Of a stretch of DNA of 64,000 bases, positions 9,571 to 18,375 are shown piece after piece. The DNA is taken from contig CAYWWV010000001.1 in the NCBI GenBank assembly GCA_964462185.1, positions 62,001-126,000 of the forward strand, in the 5' to 3' direction. This DNA comes from RBG-16-57-9 sp964462185. Its GTDB lineage: Archaea > Thermoproteota > Bathyarchaeia > TCS64. A model generated the notes under the pieces. It saw nothing but the letters and a program-made list of their open reading frames with translations, ran no database searches and had not been told where the DNA came from. Each line of letters opens with the position of its first letter. Positions within the stretch are counted from its first letter, which is position 1. Both the position numbers and the translations under genes were made by a program.

Positions 9571-9981
9571 TTACCCTGCGAAGACCCGCTTCCACTCCTC
9601 CATCAACGCAGGGTATACCCTGTCCTCCTCTTTCACCGTCTGGTAGGCCTCCAGGGACTCTGCTAGGCGCTGGGCCAAGAGGTGGTAGCAATACGCCGTC
9701 TCCTGGTTTAGGACTCGGAAATAGAAGTCGCTGCAACTACAGTATCCCGCGTATCTGTATACCAGGTACTCGGCCTCCTGGCCCACCACCACCCATAGAA
9801 CCCTTCCACTGGGTTGGAAAACGTATTTCTTCACCCGACCCTGGCGAACCAGGTCCCAAGCCTTCTCAAATCTTTCTCCAAAAACCCCCCTCAGAAGCTC
9901 CCAAGCCTGCTGGGTGAGGCCCTCCCTGGGGTTCAAACCCCTTAGAGCCTCCTCCAGAGCCTGTTGTTCTCTGAGCACCAC
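9571..9981 (-). CDS. SWIM zinc-finger domain protein
   Basis: A 136-aa protein whose centre carries the SWIM signature CxC...CxH: CSC at about residues 84-86 followed by a CYH pair about 17 residues later. SWIM fingers bind nucleic acid or proteins; archaeal examples have been linked to recombination factors of the RadA/Shu type (family knowledge). The rest is helical and charged. Start codons are consecutive GTGs at 9981 and 9978; which is used is unclear. It is co-oriented with RPA and the 39-aa membrane protein, so a link to DNA repair is plausible but inferred. Confidence 0.82.
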   Translation of the reverse strand: MVLREQQALEEALRGLNPREGLTQQAWELLRGVFGERFEKAWDLVRQGRVKKYVFQPSGRVLWVVVGQEAEYLVYRYAGYCSCSDFYFRVLNQETAYCYHLLAQRLAESLEAYQTVKEEDRVYPALMEEWKRVFAG

Positions 9982-10056
9982 AGTTAAAGGGTGGGGCCTC
10001 TCTTTTTATTCCCTTGGGGAGAAGGGATTTAACTGGCCCTCCTACTCAATTCTGCG

Positions 10057-10938
10057 GTGGCGTCCGTGATCACTCTGCTCTCCCCCCACCCGGCTCTGAT
10101 GGTGGATGTGGGGGAGAGGGTTCTCGTGGTGGCAGACCTCCACCTTGGGCTGGAGGTGGATTTGGCGAAGCAGGGCATCAACATCCCCTTCCAGTGGGGG
10201 GTTATCCTTGAGAGGCTTCTGGGGCTGGTGAGGGAACACACCCCGGAAAGGCTACTCATACTGGGGGATGTGAAGCACGGAGTCCCGGCCACCAGCTTCC
10301 AGGAGAAGCAGGCCATCCCCACCTTCTTCAAAGCCCTCCTGGAGGAGGTCCCCCGCATAGATGTGTGTAGAGGCAACCACGACTCCAACATCGAGGCCCT
10401 TCTACCGCCCCAAGTAACCCTCCACTCCTCCAAGGGGGTTCTGTTGGGGGAAGACTTACAGGTGGCAGCCATGCATGGCCACGCCTGGCCCGACCCCCAG
10501 TCCCTCACAGCCGAGACCCTATTGATTGGCCACAACCACCCAACGGTATCTCTCTCCACACCCTTGGGAGTGAGATTCCAGAGGCCTGTCTGGCTGAGGG
10601 GGAGCCTCAACCCAGCGGGGATTGTGAAGGCGGTCTTGGAGTGGGAGGGGGTTAAGGTGGAGGACTCCGATCCCTTGGAGTTGTTTAGGTCGGAGTACGG
10701 GGTTGACCCTAGGCTCCGGGAGATCATAGTTGTGCCCATGTTTAACGAGTTGTTAGGGGGGCTGCCGGTGAACCTGGAGCCACCTGAGAGCCTCTTGGGA
10801 CCCCTCTTCAGGGAGCACATAGTGGATCTGGGAGGGTTTGAGGCCTTCCTTCTGGATGGAACCTACTTGGGGTGCATCGATTTCCTGAGAGAGCACCACA
10901 GCATCGAGGATTTCTCCAGGCAACAGTCACAGGCTTAA
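10057..10938 (+). CDS. Calcineurin-like metallophosphoesterase (COG1407 type)
   Basis: A 293-aa protein with the complete dimetal phosphoesterase motif set: VVADLHLG (D-x-H) near residue 25, ILGDVKHG (GD) near 70, CRGNHDS (GNH[DE]) near 106, MHGHAWPD (GH) and LIGHNHP (GHxH) near 155. The DxHLGxE/D opening and the LSPxPALMVD N-terminus match the archaeal ICC-like family often found beside helicase or replication genes. The true substrate is unknown. It is divergent from the SWIM gene, about 75 nt away. Confidence 0.88.
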   Translation: MASVITLLSPHPALMVDVGERVLVVADLHLGLEVDLAKQGINIPFQWGVILERLLGLVREHTPERLLILGDVKHGVPATSFQEKQAIPTFFKALLEEVPRIDVCRGNHDSNIEALLPPQVTLHSSKGVLLGEDLQVAAMHGHAWPDPQSLTAETLLIGHNHPTVSLSTPLGVRFQRPVWLRGSLNPAGIVKAVLEWEGVKVEDSDPLELFRSEYGVDPRLREIIVVPMFNELLGGLPVNLEPPESLLGPLFREHIVDLGGFEAFLLDGTYLGCIDFLREHHSIEDFSRQQSQA

Positions 10939-10957
10939 ACGAGGCCTGGAGAACGGA

Positions 10958-11854
10958 TTAAACGCCATTGGAGCCCGTTTCAAGGGCTTCATCCTTCCTT
11001 TTTCCAAACCATTCCAGGCAGGCTTGGCACTTGAAGCGGGGCCCCCAGTCCACCTCTACTCCTCGGCGTAGGGGCGCGAGGAGGGGGTTCCCCCAAGCCT
11101 TGACCAGAATCTCCTCCAGAGACTCCTCCCGGAGGGAGCCCAATGAGACCTGGGATGCGAGGGGCCCACAGCAAGGCAACACATTCCCTTGGGGGTCAAC
11201 CCCAATATCGGTTAACAAAGCCTCGCACCTCAAGGTGTGGGGTTGGGCTCTTCCCGGTTTGGGGTTTTGAGGCGTGGTTGAGGTGTAGGGGGATTCGATT
11301 AGTAGAGCCTCTGGCTGCTCCACTGGTGGGCCACCGACTACCTGGACCCTGCCCGCACCCAGGGCTTTGGGAACCGTTTTGGCGTTCAACCTGGAGCCCT
11401 GCCCCACACATACGAGTAGAACAACCCTCAACCCGAGGGAGACCGCTGCATGGTAGGCGGTCTTAACCCGCTCCAAAGGGATGTTTTCCTGGTGGAAATC
11501 GTCCACACTAATGCTTAAAAACCGTAAACCACGCCTCCTCAGCCTCTCCAAGATTGACACAGCGGTGTCCATATCTGAGGCCCAGAACCCGTTGGTCACC
11601 GCCTCCACCCTCATACCCCTCTCAACACCCAGACGGGTGAAGAACTCCATTAGTTCCACTCGTGTGAAGGGCTCCCCCCCAGTGAGGCTCAACCACCCAG
11701 CCCCCAGCGCACTGGCCTCCTCCACCACCTTCACCCCAAGCTCTCGAGGCATCTCCTCCGAGCGATGGGGCCCCGCCTGGAAGAAGCAGTGCCTGCACTG
11801 GGAGGGGCATTGGAGGGTGAGGAGTAAGCCCACCCTGGCTAAGCGGGGTTTCAT
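10958..11854 (-). CDS. Radical SAM protein with SPASM-like C-terminal cysteines
   Basis: The CX3CX2C motif that binds the catalytic [4Fe-4S] cluster lies at residues 16-23 (CPSQCRHC), followed by the SLTGGEPF loop. The C-terminus has further cysteines (RCEALL, VLPCCG, FKCQACLEW) in the arrangement of SPASM/twitch domains that hold auxiliary clusters, as in peptide- or cofactor-modifying enzymes. The substrate cannot be deduced. It overlaps the upstream M28 peptidase gene by 4 nt. The codons for LRVVLLVCV (11406-11431) are an exact 26-nt match to a sequence at 34997-35022. Confidence 0.85.
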   Translation of the reverse strand: MKPRLARVGLLLTLQCPSQCRHCFFQAGPHRSEEMPRELGVKVVEEASALGAGWLSLTGGEPFTRVELMEFFTRLGVERGMRVEAVTNGFWASDMDTAVSILERLRRRGLRFLSISVDDFHQENIPLERVKTAYHAAVSLGLRVVLLVCVGQGSRLNAKTVPKALGAGRVQVVGGPPVEQPEALLIESPYTSTTPQNPKPGRAQPHTLRCEALLTDIGVDPQGNVLPCCGPLASQVSLGSLREESLEEILVKAWGNPLLAPLRRGVEVDWGPRFKCQACLEWFGKRKDEALETGSNGV

Positions 11855-13647
11855 CCCAGCTTTGCCAGGGCTTTTTCTATCAGCTTGTTGGCCTGGTAGA
11901 AGCCTTCCTCCACGGCGTTTCTCTGCCTCAGTAGTTTGGCCTTCAACAGCTTGAACTGGTGGCTCTGGTGGAGGGTCATCTCTGCCAGCTTCACCACCTC
12001 AGCTATCCTAGGCAGAGGTGTGGCCCCGAAGGTCTCCATGGACATCTGCTCGCTGGGACCCGCGTTGCTGTGTGCCACCAGGTTCACGTGGCGAGAGGCC
12101 CAGAGCAGGCACTCGTTAACCTCCCAAAGCTCCTCCTCACCTAGCCTAGAGGCATTCTCTCTGAGCTTCTCCTCCAAGACCCCGCTCAGCTCCAGGAACC
12201 TCTCAGCCCTCTCCAAGACGGGGTCCAGGTTGAAGTAGGGCCTAACCTTCTCCGCCCTCTCCTGGTAACCCCTTAAAACCTCCAGAAGCCGCTCGGCCAA
12301 AGGCTTGAAGTTATAGGGGAGAACCACCGAGTTGGCAACCCGAATAACAAAGTTTAGCTCGGCCTGCACATCCTTCTCGAGAACATCCACATCGCCGTGC
12401 TCCATGGTGGCGTAGGGCGTGTGCCACCACCAACCCCCACCGCTGTAGTTTACGTGGGGGTCGTAGAGCTGGGGAGGCCTGCTTGTGGTGATGCTTACAT
12501 GGGTGACCCCCGTCCCCCAGAAGCTGCCATCCCCCGCCCTGGTGGCCCATCGCAGCGTCTCCACCGGCTTTCCCTGAACCGCTACAACGCTTTCCTGGGC
12601 TGCCTCGAGTAGTTCTGTGATTTGGAGGCTTCTAAACTCTGTAGCCCCTTCAGCCCCGGGGCTGTCGATGTTGTAGCTGGCCACACAGTTGTGTCTTAGG
12701 TCCATCCAAAAGGCATCGTTGTACCAGGTGCTGCCAGCGTATCTACCAATCTCATGGCCCGGCCAAAAGGCGAACCTAATGCTCCTCCTCAAACGGTGTT
12801 GATACTTTTTCAGAATCCTAGCCACCTCGAGGAGGGCCACGTTTCCCGAGAGGTTGTCCACCACCCCAGGGCTAAAGGGCGGGGTATCCACATGGGCGTT
12901 AACCAGGATGAACCGCTCTGGCTCTACCGAGCCCCTGAGCTCGGCCTCCACGAGGGGGACCCGCTTCCAACCAGTCTCAACAACGGAGACTATGTGGACC
13001 CTTACTCCACCCCCTAAGACCATTTGCCTTAGCTTCTGGCCATCTCGGTTGCTCACGTGGAGTATGGCAGGGATGGTTTGAACCAGGTGGATGTTGTCAG
13101 ATGTGGGGTTCCCCGAGACGCTGAAGTCTGCCCTCTGGTGGCAGACGGTGTCCACATAGTCGTCTTGTTCGATGACCACCAGGCCTTTGACCCCCATCTC
13201 CTGGAGCCTCAACAGGAAGCCATTCCGCAGCCCCATCCAATCCCCCGAGGTCCTCTGCTCGCAGAGAACCACCTTCCCCCTGCAATCCACCAAACCCAAC
13301 TCTTCGGGAGGGAGGTACACCATCTCGGCCTCGAATCCCTCGGGAGTGGTGGTGCCCACCTGGCGGTAAGGTGTAGCCTGGATTTCCTCCTCTACTGGTT
13401 CCAGTATCCTGAGGCGGGCATACTTGGGCTCACTGAGATACGCATCAAACCAGTGCATCCTACAATCATAACCGTAAGCCTCCAAACGCCCCTTGAGGAA
13501 CTCCATGGCCTGCAATTCCCTGGTTGTCCCACTATGGATGGGAGCCAACTCCATCAAGGCCTCCCAATTGGCTAGCATCCCATCCTTGTCGATGCTCCCA
13601 ACCGCCTCCTCTAAAAGACGCTGTGTATCCTCATCCAGTAGAATCAT
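11851..13647 (-). CDS. M28-family metallopeptidase with PA-like insert
   Basis: A 598-aa predicted aminopeptidase. The zinc-binding core is seen as NAHVDTPPFSPGVVDNLSG near residue 250 (His and Asp ligands), then FWPGHEIGRYAGS where the usual EE/GxxGS segment lies, and a C-terminal H in the ATMEHGDVD stretch. Residues 90-200 look like a PA (protease-associated) domain. No signal peptide is evident, so it is probably cytoplasmic. A long helical C-terminal extension of about 130 aa is not standard for M28 enzymes. It is coupled to the radical SAM gene by a 4-nt overlap. Confidence 0.82.
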   Translation of the reverse strand: MILLDEDTQRLLEEAVGSIDKDGMLANWEALMELAPIHSGTTRELQAMEFLKGRLEAYGYDCRMHWFDAYLSEPKYARLRILEPVEEEIQATPYRQVGTTTPEGFEAEMVYLPPEELGLVDCRGKVVLCEQRTSGDWMGLRNGFLLRLQEMGVKGLVVIEQDDYVDTVCHQRADFSVSGNPTSDNIHLVQTIPAILHVSNRDGQKLRQMVLGGGVRVHIVSVVETGWKRVPLVEAELRGSVEPERFILVNAHVDTPPFSPGVVDNLSGNVALLEVARILKKYQHRLRRSIRFAFWPGHEIGRYAGSTWYNDAFWMDLRHNCVASYNIDSPGAEGATEFRSLQITELLEAAQESVVAVQGKPVETLRWATRAGDGSFWGTGVTHVSITTSRPPQLYDPHVNYSGGGWWWHTPYATMEHGDVDVLEKDVQAELNFVIRVANSVVLPYNFKPLAERLLEVLRGYQERAEKVRPYFNLDPVLERAERFLELSGVLEEKLRENASRLGEEELWEVNECLLWASRHVNLVAHSNAGPSEQMSMETFGATPLPRIAEVVKLAEMTLHQSHQFKLLKAKLLRQRNAVEEGFYQANKLIEKALAKLG

Positions 13648-13704
13648 AACAATCCAATAGTGAAAGCCGCCTAAAGCGCTATAATACTTACCAAAATAAA
13701 CGCG

Positions 13705-13720
13705 TTTTTTAACCCCCCCT
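13705..13720 (+). promoter_or_regulatory. TATA-like element of the superoxide reductase gene
   Basis: The AT-rich run CGCGTTTTTTAACC ends about 20 bases before the ATG at 13741, after which a C-rich leader follows. Position fits an archaeal TATA box giving a very short leader. Inferred from spacing only. Confidence 0.4.
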
Positions 13721-13740
13721 CCCCCTATCCCATTGATCTT

Positions 13741-14115
13741 ATGAAGGGGTTAGGTGGTTGGATCCAATCCGCGGATTGGAAGAGCGAGAAACACGTCCCC
13801 GTAATAACAGCACCCGAGAAGGTGCCTGCGGGGGAGGTGGTTGAAGTCGAGGTCCAGGTGGGGAAGGAGATACCCCACCCCAACACAGTGGAGCACCACA
13901 TAAGGTGGATACAGCTCTACTTCAAGGCCCACAAGGGAAAGTTTGCCTTCGATTTGGGAAGGATCAACTTCAACAGCCATGATGAGGGGCCTGTGGCCAC
14001 TGAGAGCTTTGGGGTATTCAAGTTCAAGGCCAAGGAATCGGGTACCCTAACAGCGGTTTCATACTGTAACATACATGGACTGTGGGAAAGCAGCTGGGAG
14101 CTACAGGTGGAGTAA
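13741..14115 (+). CDS. sorA: Superoxide reductase (neelaredoxin type)
   Basis: Reduces superoxide to hydrogen peroxide with electrons from rubredoxin-like donors. The 124-aa protein carries the whole active-site set: EKHVPVI (Glu16, Lys17, His18), HPNTVEHHIRWI with two or three ligand histidines near residue 47, and the C-terminal CNIHGLWES that supplies the axial Cys and last His. There is no N-terminal desulforedoxin FeS4 domain, so it is the one-iron type. It suggests an anaerobic lifestyle with oxidative stress defence. Confidence 0.95.
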   Translation: MKGLGGWIQSADWKSEKHVPVITAPEKVPAGEVVEVEVQVGKEIPHPNTVEHHIRWIQLYFKAHKGKFAFDLGRINFNSHDEGPVATESFGVFKFKAKESGTLTAVSYCNIHGLWESSWELQVE

Positions 14116-14124
14116 GGGGTTTAT

Positions 14125-14201
14125 TGGTGGGACCGCCCGGATTTGAACCGGGGATCGCGCGGACCCGAACCGCGAATCTTACCAAGCTTGACCACGGTCC
14201 C
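14125..14201 (-). tRNA. tRNA-Pro (CGG), 3' CCA encoded
   Basis: On the minus strand, the acceptor GGGACCG (14201-14195) pairs with CGGTCCC. The anticodon stem CGCGG/CCGCG encloses loop TTCGGGT, giving anticodon CGG. The T-arm is CCCGG-TTCAAAT-CCGGG. A73 is followed by an encoded CCA. No intron at the canonical position. Confidence 0.93.
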
Positions 14202-14238
14202 CCAGTGTATTCTCACCTCTCGGCTTTGTCTAAAAAGA

Positions 14239-15297
14239 TTACTCTGGCCGGGTCTCCGTAACGACGTCTTTGACCATAAGGTTCAAAACAGCCTCAGCGA
14301 TGTCAGACCCATAATCAGCCGTCCTTATTAGGCTCTCCACGCTCAGTCTGAGAACGGATACTTCGTCGGGGGTGGCGTGCTTCACCAGGGTTTGAATGGT
14401 CTCAACACCCCTATACTGGGTTTCTTGGGCTCTGTTGAGCACTGCGTCCGCCATCATATAGTCCTCGTTGAACAACGCCTTCATCGCATCCTCGAATATT
14501 CCTAGGGCGAACTCGCTAAGGGACCTCAACTGAGTCATAAGCTCCTCATCCACATTGGTCAGAGTCAACTCCAGGTTGTTCATGGCTATGTTCACAGCGT
14601 GGTCGGCCATCCTCTCAACCGACTTGGTGATGAGCCTGTATGCCAGGCACTCCCGGGGAGAAGCCAAGCCTATGCTACGTAGAATCCTATCGTCCAAGAC
14701 GGCCTCGTTCAGCAGCCTGATTATATAGAGGTCGAATCGGTCCACATCGTTGTCCATTGCCACCACCTCCCGGGCCTGGTCCAGGTCGTTGTTTATGAGG
14801 CTTGACAAGGCCTCCCGGTGCATACTTGTGGCTATCATGCCCATCCTCCGCAGGGCGTCCTTCACCGATAGTTCTTTGTAGCTTAGAAGGACCTGCAGGG
14901 TTAGGTCCGATGGGATGTCTAGGAGGATCTCTGTTCCAACTAGTTTTCTACGGGTGAACTCTTTGAGGGTAACCCTTTTATCGCGCTCCAGTCGGCCTTC
15001 CAGGCTGCGGATCTTGATGATGTTGTATCCCATTAGGTAGGCGGAAACCATGCGTCTGACAATGGATTCTGGGGTGTCTTGGGTGGTCGAGGTTATCATC
15101 GCCTCCTTGGAGGAGCTGTTGGTTTCCCTGTCGTCAGGAAAAATTAGGAGGGAGAGGTCGTCTCTCTGAACTATTCTCAGAGTGCTGCCTTTTTCCACGC
15201 CTGTTCTCCGCACCCAGTTTCGTGGGAGTGAGATTATATAGGTGGAGCCTCCGGTGAGTTGGATCTTTCTTCTTTCCTCGTGGGAGAGCTTGGACAT
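14239..15297 (-). CDS. PhoU-domain protein with N-terminal AbrB-like domain
   Basis: The N-terminus (residues 1-55) is a swapped-hairpin AbrB/SpoVT-like DNA-binding domain, seen as RKIQLTGGSTYIISLPRNWVRRTGVEKGS. It is followed by two PhoU-like helical repeats containing SVERMADHAVNIA near residue 225 and a second, weaker SLIRTADYGSDIAEAVLN near 330. Archaeal proteins of this layout are thought to regulate phosphate or metal transport genes. No pst genes are nearby. A TATA-like box lies about 25 nt before the ATG. Confidence 0.88.
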   Translation of the reverse strand: MSKLSHEERRKIQLTGGSTYIISLPRNWVRRTGVEKGSTLRIVQRDDLSLLIFPDDRETNSSSKEAMITSTTQDTPESIVRRMVSAYLMGYNIIKIRSLEGRLERDKRVTLKEFTRRKLVGTEILLDIPSDLTLQVLLSYKELSVKDALRRMGMIATSMHREALSSLINNDLDQAREVVAMDNDVDRFDLYIIRLLNEAVLDDRILRSIGLASPRECLAYRLITKSVERMADHAVNIAMNNLELTLTNVDEELMTQLRSLSEFALGIFEDAMKALFNEDYMMADAVLNRAQETQYRGVETIQTLVKHATPDEVSVLRLSVESLIRTADYGSDIAEAVLNLMVKDVVTETRPE

Positions 15298-15319
15298 TTG
15301 TTGGTGAAGCCTCTTTTGA

Positions 15320-15332
15320 GTTATATAAATTT
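15320..15332 (-). promoter_or_regulatory. TATA box of the PhoU-like gene
   Basis: TTATATAAATTT ends at about 15332, some 23 bases before the minus-strand ATG at 15297, typical of leaderless archaeal promoters. Confidence 0.5.
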
Positions 15333-15371
15333 AGAGGTTTTTATGTAATCGTTGTGGAAGATATATAGAGG

Positions 15372-15471
15372 NNNNNNNNNNNNNNNNNNNNNNNNNNNNN
15401 NNNNNNNNNNNNNNNNNNNNNNNNNNNNNNNNNNNNNNNNNNNNNNNNNNNNNNNNNNNNNNNNNNNNNNN
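15372..15471. other. Assembly gap of 100 N, true length unknown
   Basis: Unlike the gaps at 4777 and 7766, the flanks are not identical, so sequence is really missing. It falls between the PhoU-like gene and the structured leader of trpS, so the promoter of trpS may be lost here. Confidence 0.8.
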
Positions 15472-15481
15472 TATTCGGTTT

Positions 15482-15574
15482 TGGGGCCAAGGAGTGTATC
15501 AGCGGGACTGGGTTCAACCCGCCTCCAGGCGGGTAATCTAAAAGATTCGACAAACACCCAGTCAAGGGTCCCCA
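15482..15574 (+). ncRNA. Structured 5' leader RNA of trpS (candidate cis-regulatory RNA)
   Basis: The bases before trpS fold into nested helices that I can pair by eye. P0 is TGGGGCC (15482-15488) with GGTCCCCA (15567-15574, one bulge). P1 is GACTGGGT (15506-15513) with ACCCAGTC (15556-15563), a perfect 8 bp. P2 is ACCCGCCT (15517-15524) with AGGCGGGT (15527-15534), a perfect 8 bp if closed by two bases. P3 is AATCT/AGATT (15535-15547). P2 and P3 sit inside P1, making a three-way junction. An alternative pairing, GCGGG (15502-15506) with CCCGC (15518-15522), would break P1 and P2. A Shine-Dalgarno-like GAGGAG follows at 15585. Structure is seen; regulation is inferred. Confidence 0.5.
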
Positions 15575-15598
15575 TGAGTTTTCTGAGGAGAAGGCACA

Positions 15599-16738
15599 AT
15601 GTCGGATAGGAAAGAGATGGTTGTAACCCCGTGGCAGGTCAGCGGGGACATAGACTATAACCGGTTGATAGACCAGTTCGGGGTCGAACCCATGACCCGT
15701 GAGTTGGAGGACCGCATAGCCAAGCATGCAGGATTCAAGCACCTGCAGCTGCGTAGAGGAGTATATATCAGCCACAGGGACCTTGACTGGTGGTTGGGGG
15801 AGTTCGAGAAGGGGAACCGTGTGGGGCTCTACACGGGGAGGGGGCCCTCAGGCCACGTACACCTGGGCCACTTGCTGCCTTGGTTCTTCTGTAAATACCT
15901 CCAAGACGCCTTCAACGCAGAACTATACTTTCAGATGACTGACGACGAGAAGTTTCTCCACCGGCCAGATTTGACCTTGGAGGAGGCCGTTGCTTTCACC
16001 TACGATAATGCCTTGGATGTGATTGCTTGTGGTTTGGACCCGGAAAAGACGCATATTTTCAGCGATGTGGACCACATCCACCACCTCTACAGGCTGGGGG
16101 TGAAGGTTGCCAAGAGGATTACCTTCAGCACGGTGAGGGCGGTCTTCGGCTTTGACAACAGTGTGAACATTGGGGCCATTTGGCACCCTGCGTTGCAGAT
16201 GATGGTCTGCTTCCTCCAATCGGAGAGGGAGGGGGAGAACATTCCCTGTTTGATACCCGCGGCCATAGACCAGGACCCCTATTGGAGGGTGGCCAGGGAT
16301 GTGGCCGACAAGATGGGCTACTATAAGCCGGCTCAGATCCACGCCAAGTTCCTCCCAGGGCTGGGGGAGGGCGGGAAGATGAGCGCAAGCCAGCCCGACT
16401 CGGCCATATTCACGGTGGACCCCCCGGAGGTGGCCAAGAGGAAGGTGATGATGGCCTTCACCGGGGGACGGGACACGGTGGAGGAGCAGAGAAAGCTAGG
16501 CGGAAGACCCCAGGTCTGCAACATCTACGCCTACTACTATTTCCTGTTTGAGGAAGAGGACAAAGCCTTGGTGGATCGGGAGCACGCGTGTAGGTCGGGA
16601 GAGCTTCTCTGCGGGGAGTGCAAGCAGGAGCTGGCTAGGCGGGTTGCCGTCTTCCTGAGAGACTTCCAGGCTAGGCGTAGGGAGGCGCGGGACCATTTGG
16701 ACGACTTCCTGTTGGAGCCGGTGGCCAGAAAACGTTAA
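15599..16738 (+). CDS. trpS: Tryptophanyl-tRNA synthetase
   Basis: Class I synthetase charging tRNA-Trp. The HIGH motif appears as GHVHLGH near residue 85 and KMSKS as GKMSASQPDS near residue 260. These and the archaeal/eukaryotic length of 379 aa support TrpRS rather than TyrRS: GRGPSGHVHLGH, QMTDDEKFLHR and the IDQDPYWRVARDVA stretch are TrpRS-specific. The ATG is preceded by GAGGAG at 8 nt spacing. The upstream region contains a multi-helix leader. Confidence 0.95.
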   Translation: MSDRKEMVVTPWQVSGDIDYNRLIDQFGVEPMTRELEDRIAKHAGFKHLQLRRGVYISHRDLDWWLGEFEKGNRVGLYTGRGPSGHVHLGHLLPWFFCKYLQDAFNAELYFQMTDDEKFLHRPDLTLEEAVAFTYDNALDVIACGLDPEKTHIFSDVDHIHHLYRLGVKVAKRITFSTVRAVFGFDNSVNIGAIWHPALQMMVCFLQSEREGENIPCLIPAAIDQDPYWRVARDVADKMGYYKPAQIHAKFLPGLGEGGKMSASQPDSAIFTVDPPEVAKRKVMMAFTGGRDTVEEQRKLGGRPQVCNIYAYYYFLFEEEDKALVDREHACRSGELLCGECKQELARRVAVFLRDFQARRREARDHLDDFLLEPVARKR

Positions 16739-16769
16739 ACCCCCTACCCCCAGGTTTCTCTTGGATGCC

Positions 16770-18296
16770 ATGGAGGATTTGAAGAAGAGTTACAGTAGGC
16801 TCTTGGAGCGGGCCAAGGACCTTTTGGTGCTGCAGAGCGCGGGCATGATTCTCCACTGGGATATGGAGACCAAGATGCCGCCTAAAGGCGTGGAGCTGAG
16901 GAGCCAGCAGTTGGCCTTGCTGCAGAGAATAGCCCACCAGATGTTGACCAGCCCCGAGACTGATAAGGCCATCAAGGAGGTGGAGAAGCACCCAGGGTTT
17001 GAGGGGTTGGGGGAGGTGGAGAGGAGGAATGTCTACCTGGCCCGTAAGGCGTATGAGGAGGCCACCAGGCTGCCGGAGGACCTGGTGGTGGAGATCGCGA
17101 GGCAGAGCGCTGTGGGGGTCAATGTTTGGAAGAGGGCTAAGGCCAAGAGCGACTGGTCTCTCTTCGAGCCCGAGTTGGAGAAGATCAAGGCCTTGATGGA
17201 GAGGAAGGGGGAGCTTCTAATGGAGGTGAAGGGCACTGGCGACGTCTACGATGCTTTGATCGATGACTATGAGCCTCGGATGCGGGCGGAACAGATTGCC
17301 AGGGTTTTCGAAGGGATGCGGAGGGGGCTTCAAAGGGTTATGGATTGGGTTTTGTCCCAGGGCCAGCCCGATGTGGGTTTCCTCTCAACCCCTGTGCCCG
17401 TGGAGATCCAGGAAAGAATTGGGGAGAAGCTGGCCGAGTTTATGTTGTACGATGTGAAGTCGGAGGAGGCGGGGGGGAGGATCGACACCACCGAGCACCC
17501 TTTCACCGTTGGCTATTACACAGATGTGAGGATTACCACCAAGTACCACGAGGACCGGGTTCTAAGCAGCATATACAGCATACTTCACGAGGGGGGGCAC
17601 GCCCTTTACGAGCAGGGGTTGCCCTTGGAGTGGATGTACCAGCCGGTGGGGTCTAGCGCCAGCTACGGTATCCACGAATCTATGAGCCGGTTTGTGGAGA
17701 ACCTGGTGGGGAAGAGCCCTGAGTTCTGGGAGTTCTTCCTCCCCGTTTTCCAGGGGTTGACGGGGGATCGCTTCAAGGATGTGGATGTGGGTCTGATGGC
17801 TAGGGCGGCGAACCTGGTGACCCCCAGCAAGATCAGGATAGAGGCCGATGAGGTCACCTACGGGCTACACATCGTCATCAGGTTTGAGATTGAGAGGGCC
17901 CTGTTCTCGGGTGGCGTGGAGGTGGGGGAGCTTCCCCAGGTGTGGAACGATAAGTACGAGGAGTATCTGGGGGTGGAGGTGGAGAACGATGCTGAGGGTG
18001 TGCTCCAGGACACCCATTGGTCTGGGGGGAGCTTCGGCTACTTCCCCAGCTACGCCTTGGGCAACATCTACGACGGTATGTGGCTGGAGAAGCTGAACAG
18101 GGATTTGCCTGGTTGGAGAGGCGAGGTGGCCCAAGGGGTTTTCCAACCGGTGAAAGAGTGGTTGACTGATAACGTCTACCGTTATGGTAACCTCTACGAC
18201 CCCGAGGACTTGGTGAGGAGGGTTACGGGCAAGGGCTTGGAGGTGGCCCCCTTCATCAACTACCTGGAGGAGAAGTTTAACAGGCTCTACAGCTGA
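16770..18296 (+). CDS. M32 metallocarboxypeptidase (Taq/Pfu type)
   Basis: Removes C-terminal residues from peptides in the cytoplasm. The zinc motif HExxH appears as HEGGH near residue 273, and the third ligand lies in the family motif HESMSRFVEN about 30 residues later. Other family marks are the early MILHWDMETKMPPKG stretch and a C-terminal YxLGNIYD. Length, about 508 aa, is typical. ATG 16770 (MEDLKKSYSR) is preferred over the upstream TTG at 16761. It starts 31 nt after trpS on the same strand. Confidence 0.93.
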   Translation: MEDLKKSYSRLLERAKDLLVLQSAGMILHWDMETKMPPKGVELRSQQLALLQRIAHQMLTSPETDKAIKEVEKHPGFEGLGEVERRNVYLARKAYEEATRLPEDLVVEIARQSAVGVNVWKRAKAKSDWSLFEPELEKIKALMERKGELLMEVKGTGDVYDALIDDYEPRMRAEQIARVFEGMRRGLQRVMDWVLSQGQPDVGFLSTPVPVEIQERIGEKLAEFMLYDVKSEEAGGRIDTTEHPFTVGYYTDVRITTKYHEDRVLSSIYSILHEGGHALYEQGLPLEWMYQPVGSSASYGIHESMSRFVENLVGKSPEFWEFFLPVFQGLTGDRFKDVDVGLMARAANLVTPSKIRIEADEVTYGLHIVIRFEIERALFSGGVEVGELPQVWNDKYEEYLGVEVENDAEGVLQDTHWSGGSFGYFPSYALGNIYDGMWLEKLNRDLPGWRGEVAQGVFQPVKEWLTDNVYRYGNLYDPEDLVRRVTGKGLEVAPFINYLEEKFNRLYS

Positions 18297-18375
18297 GCCC
18301 CCTATCCTAGCGCCTTGAGGTTTTACCTCTCCCTAATATTATACGTATATTAACAGGGGTTGGTCAAGTCTCATC

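Noticed and set aside
15502..15563. A tRNA gene in the trpS leader (GGGTTCAACCC looked like a T-arm)
   Set aside because: The putative T-loop does not fit the TTCRAAY seven-base loop closed by five pairs, and no acceptor stem is present in the right place.
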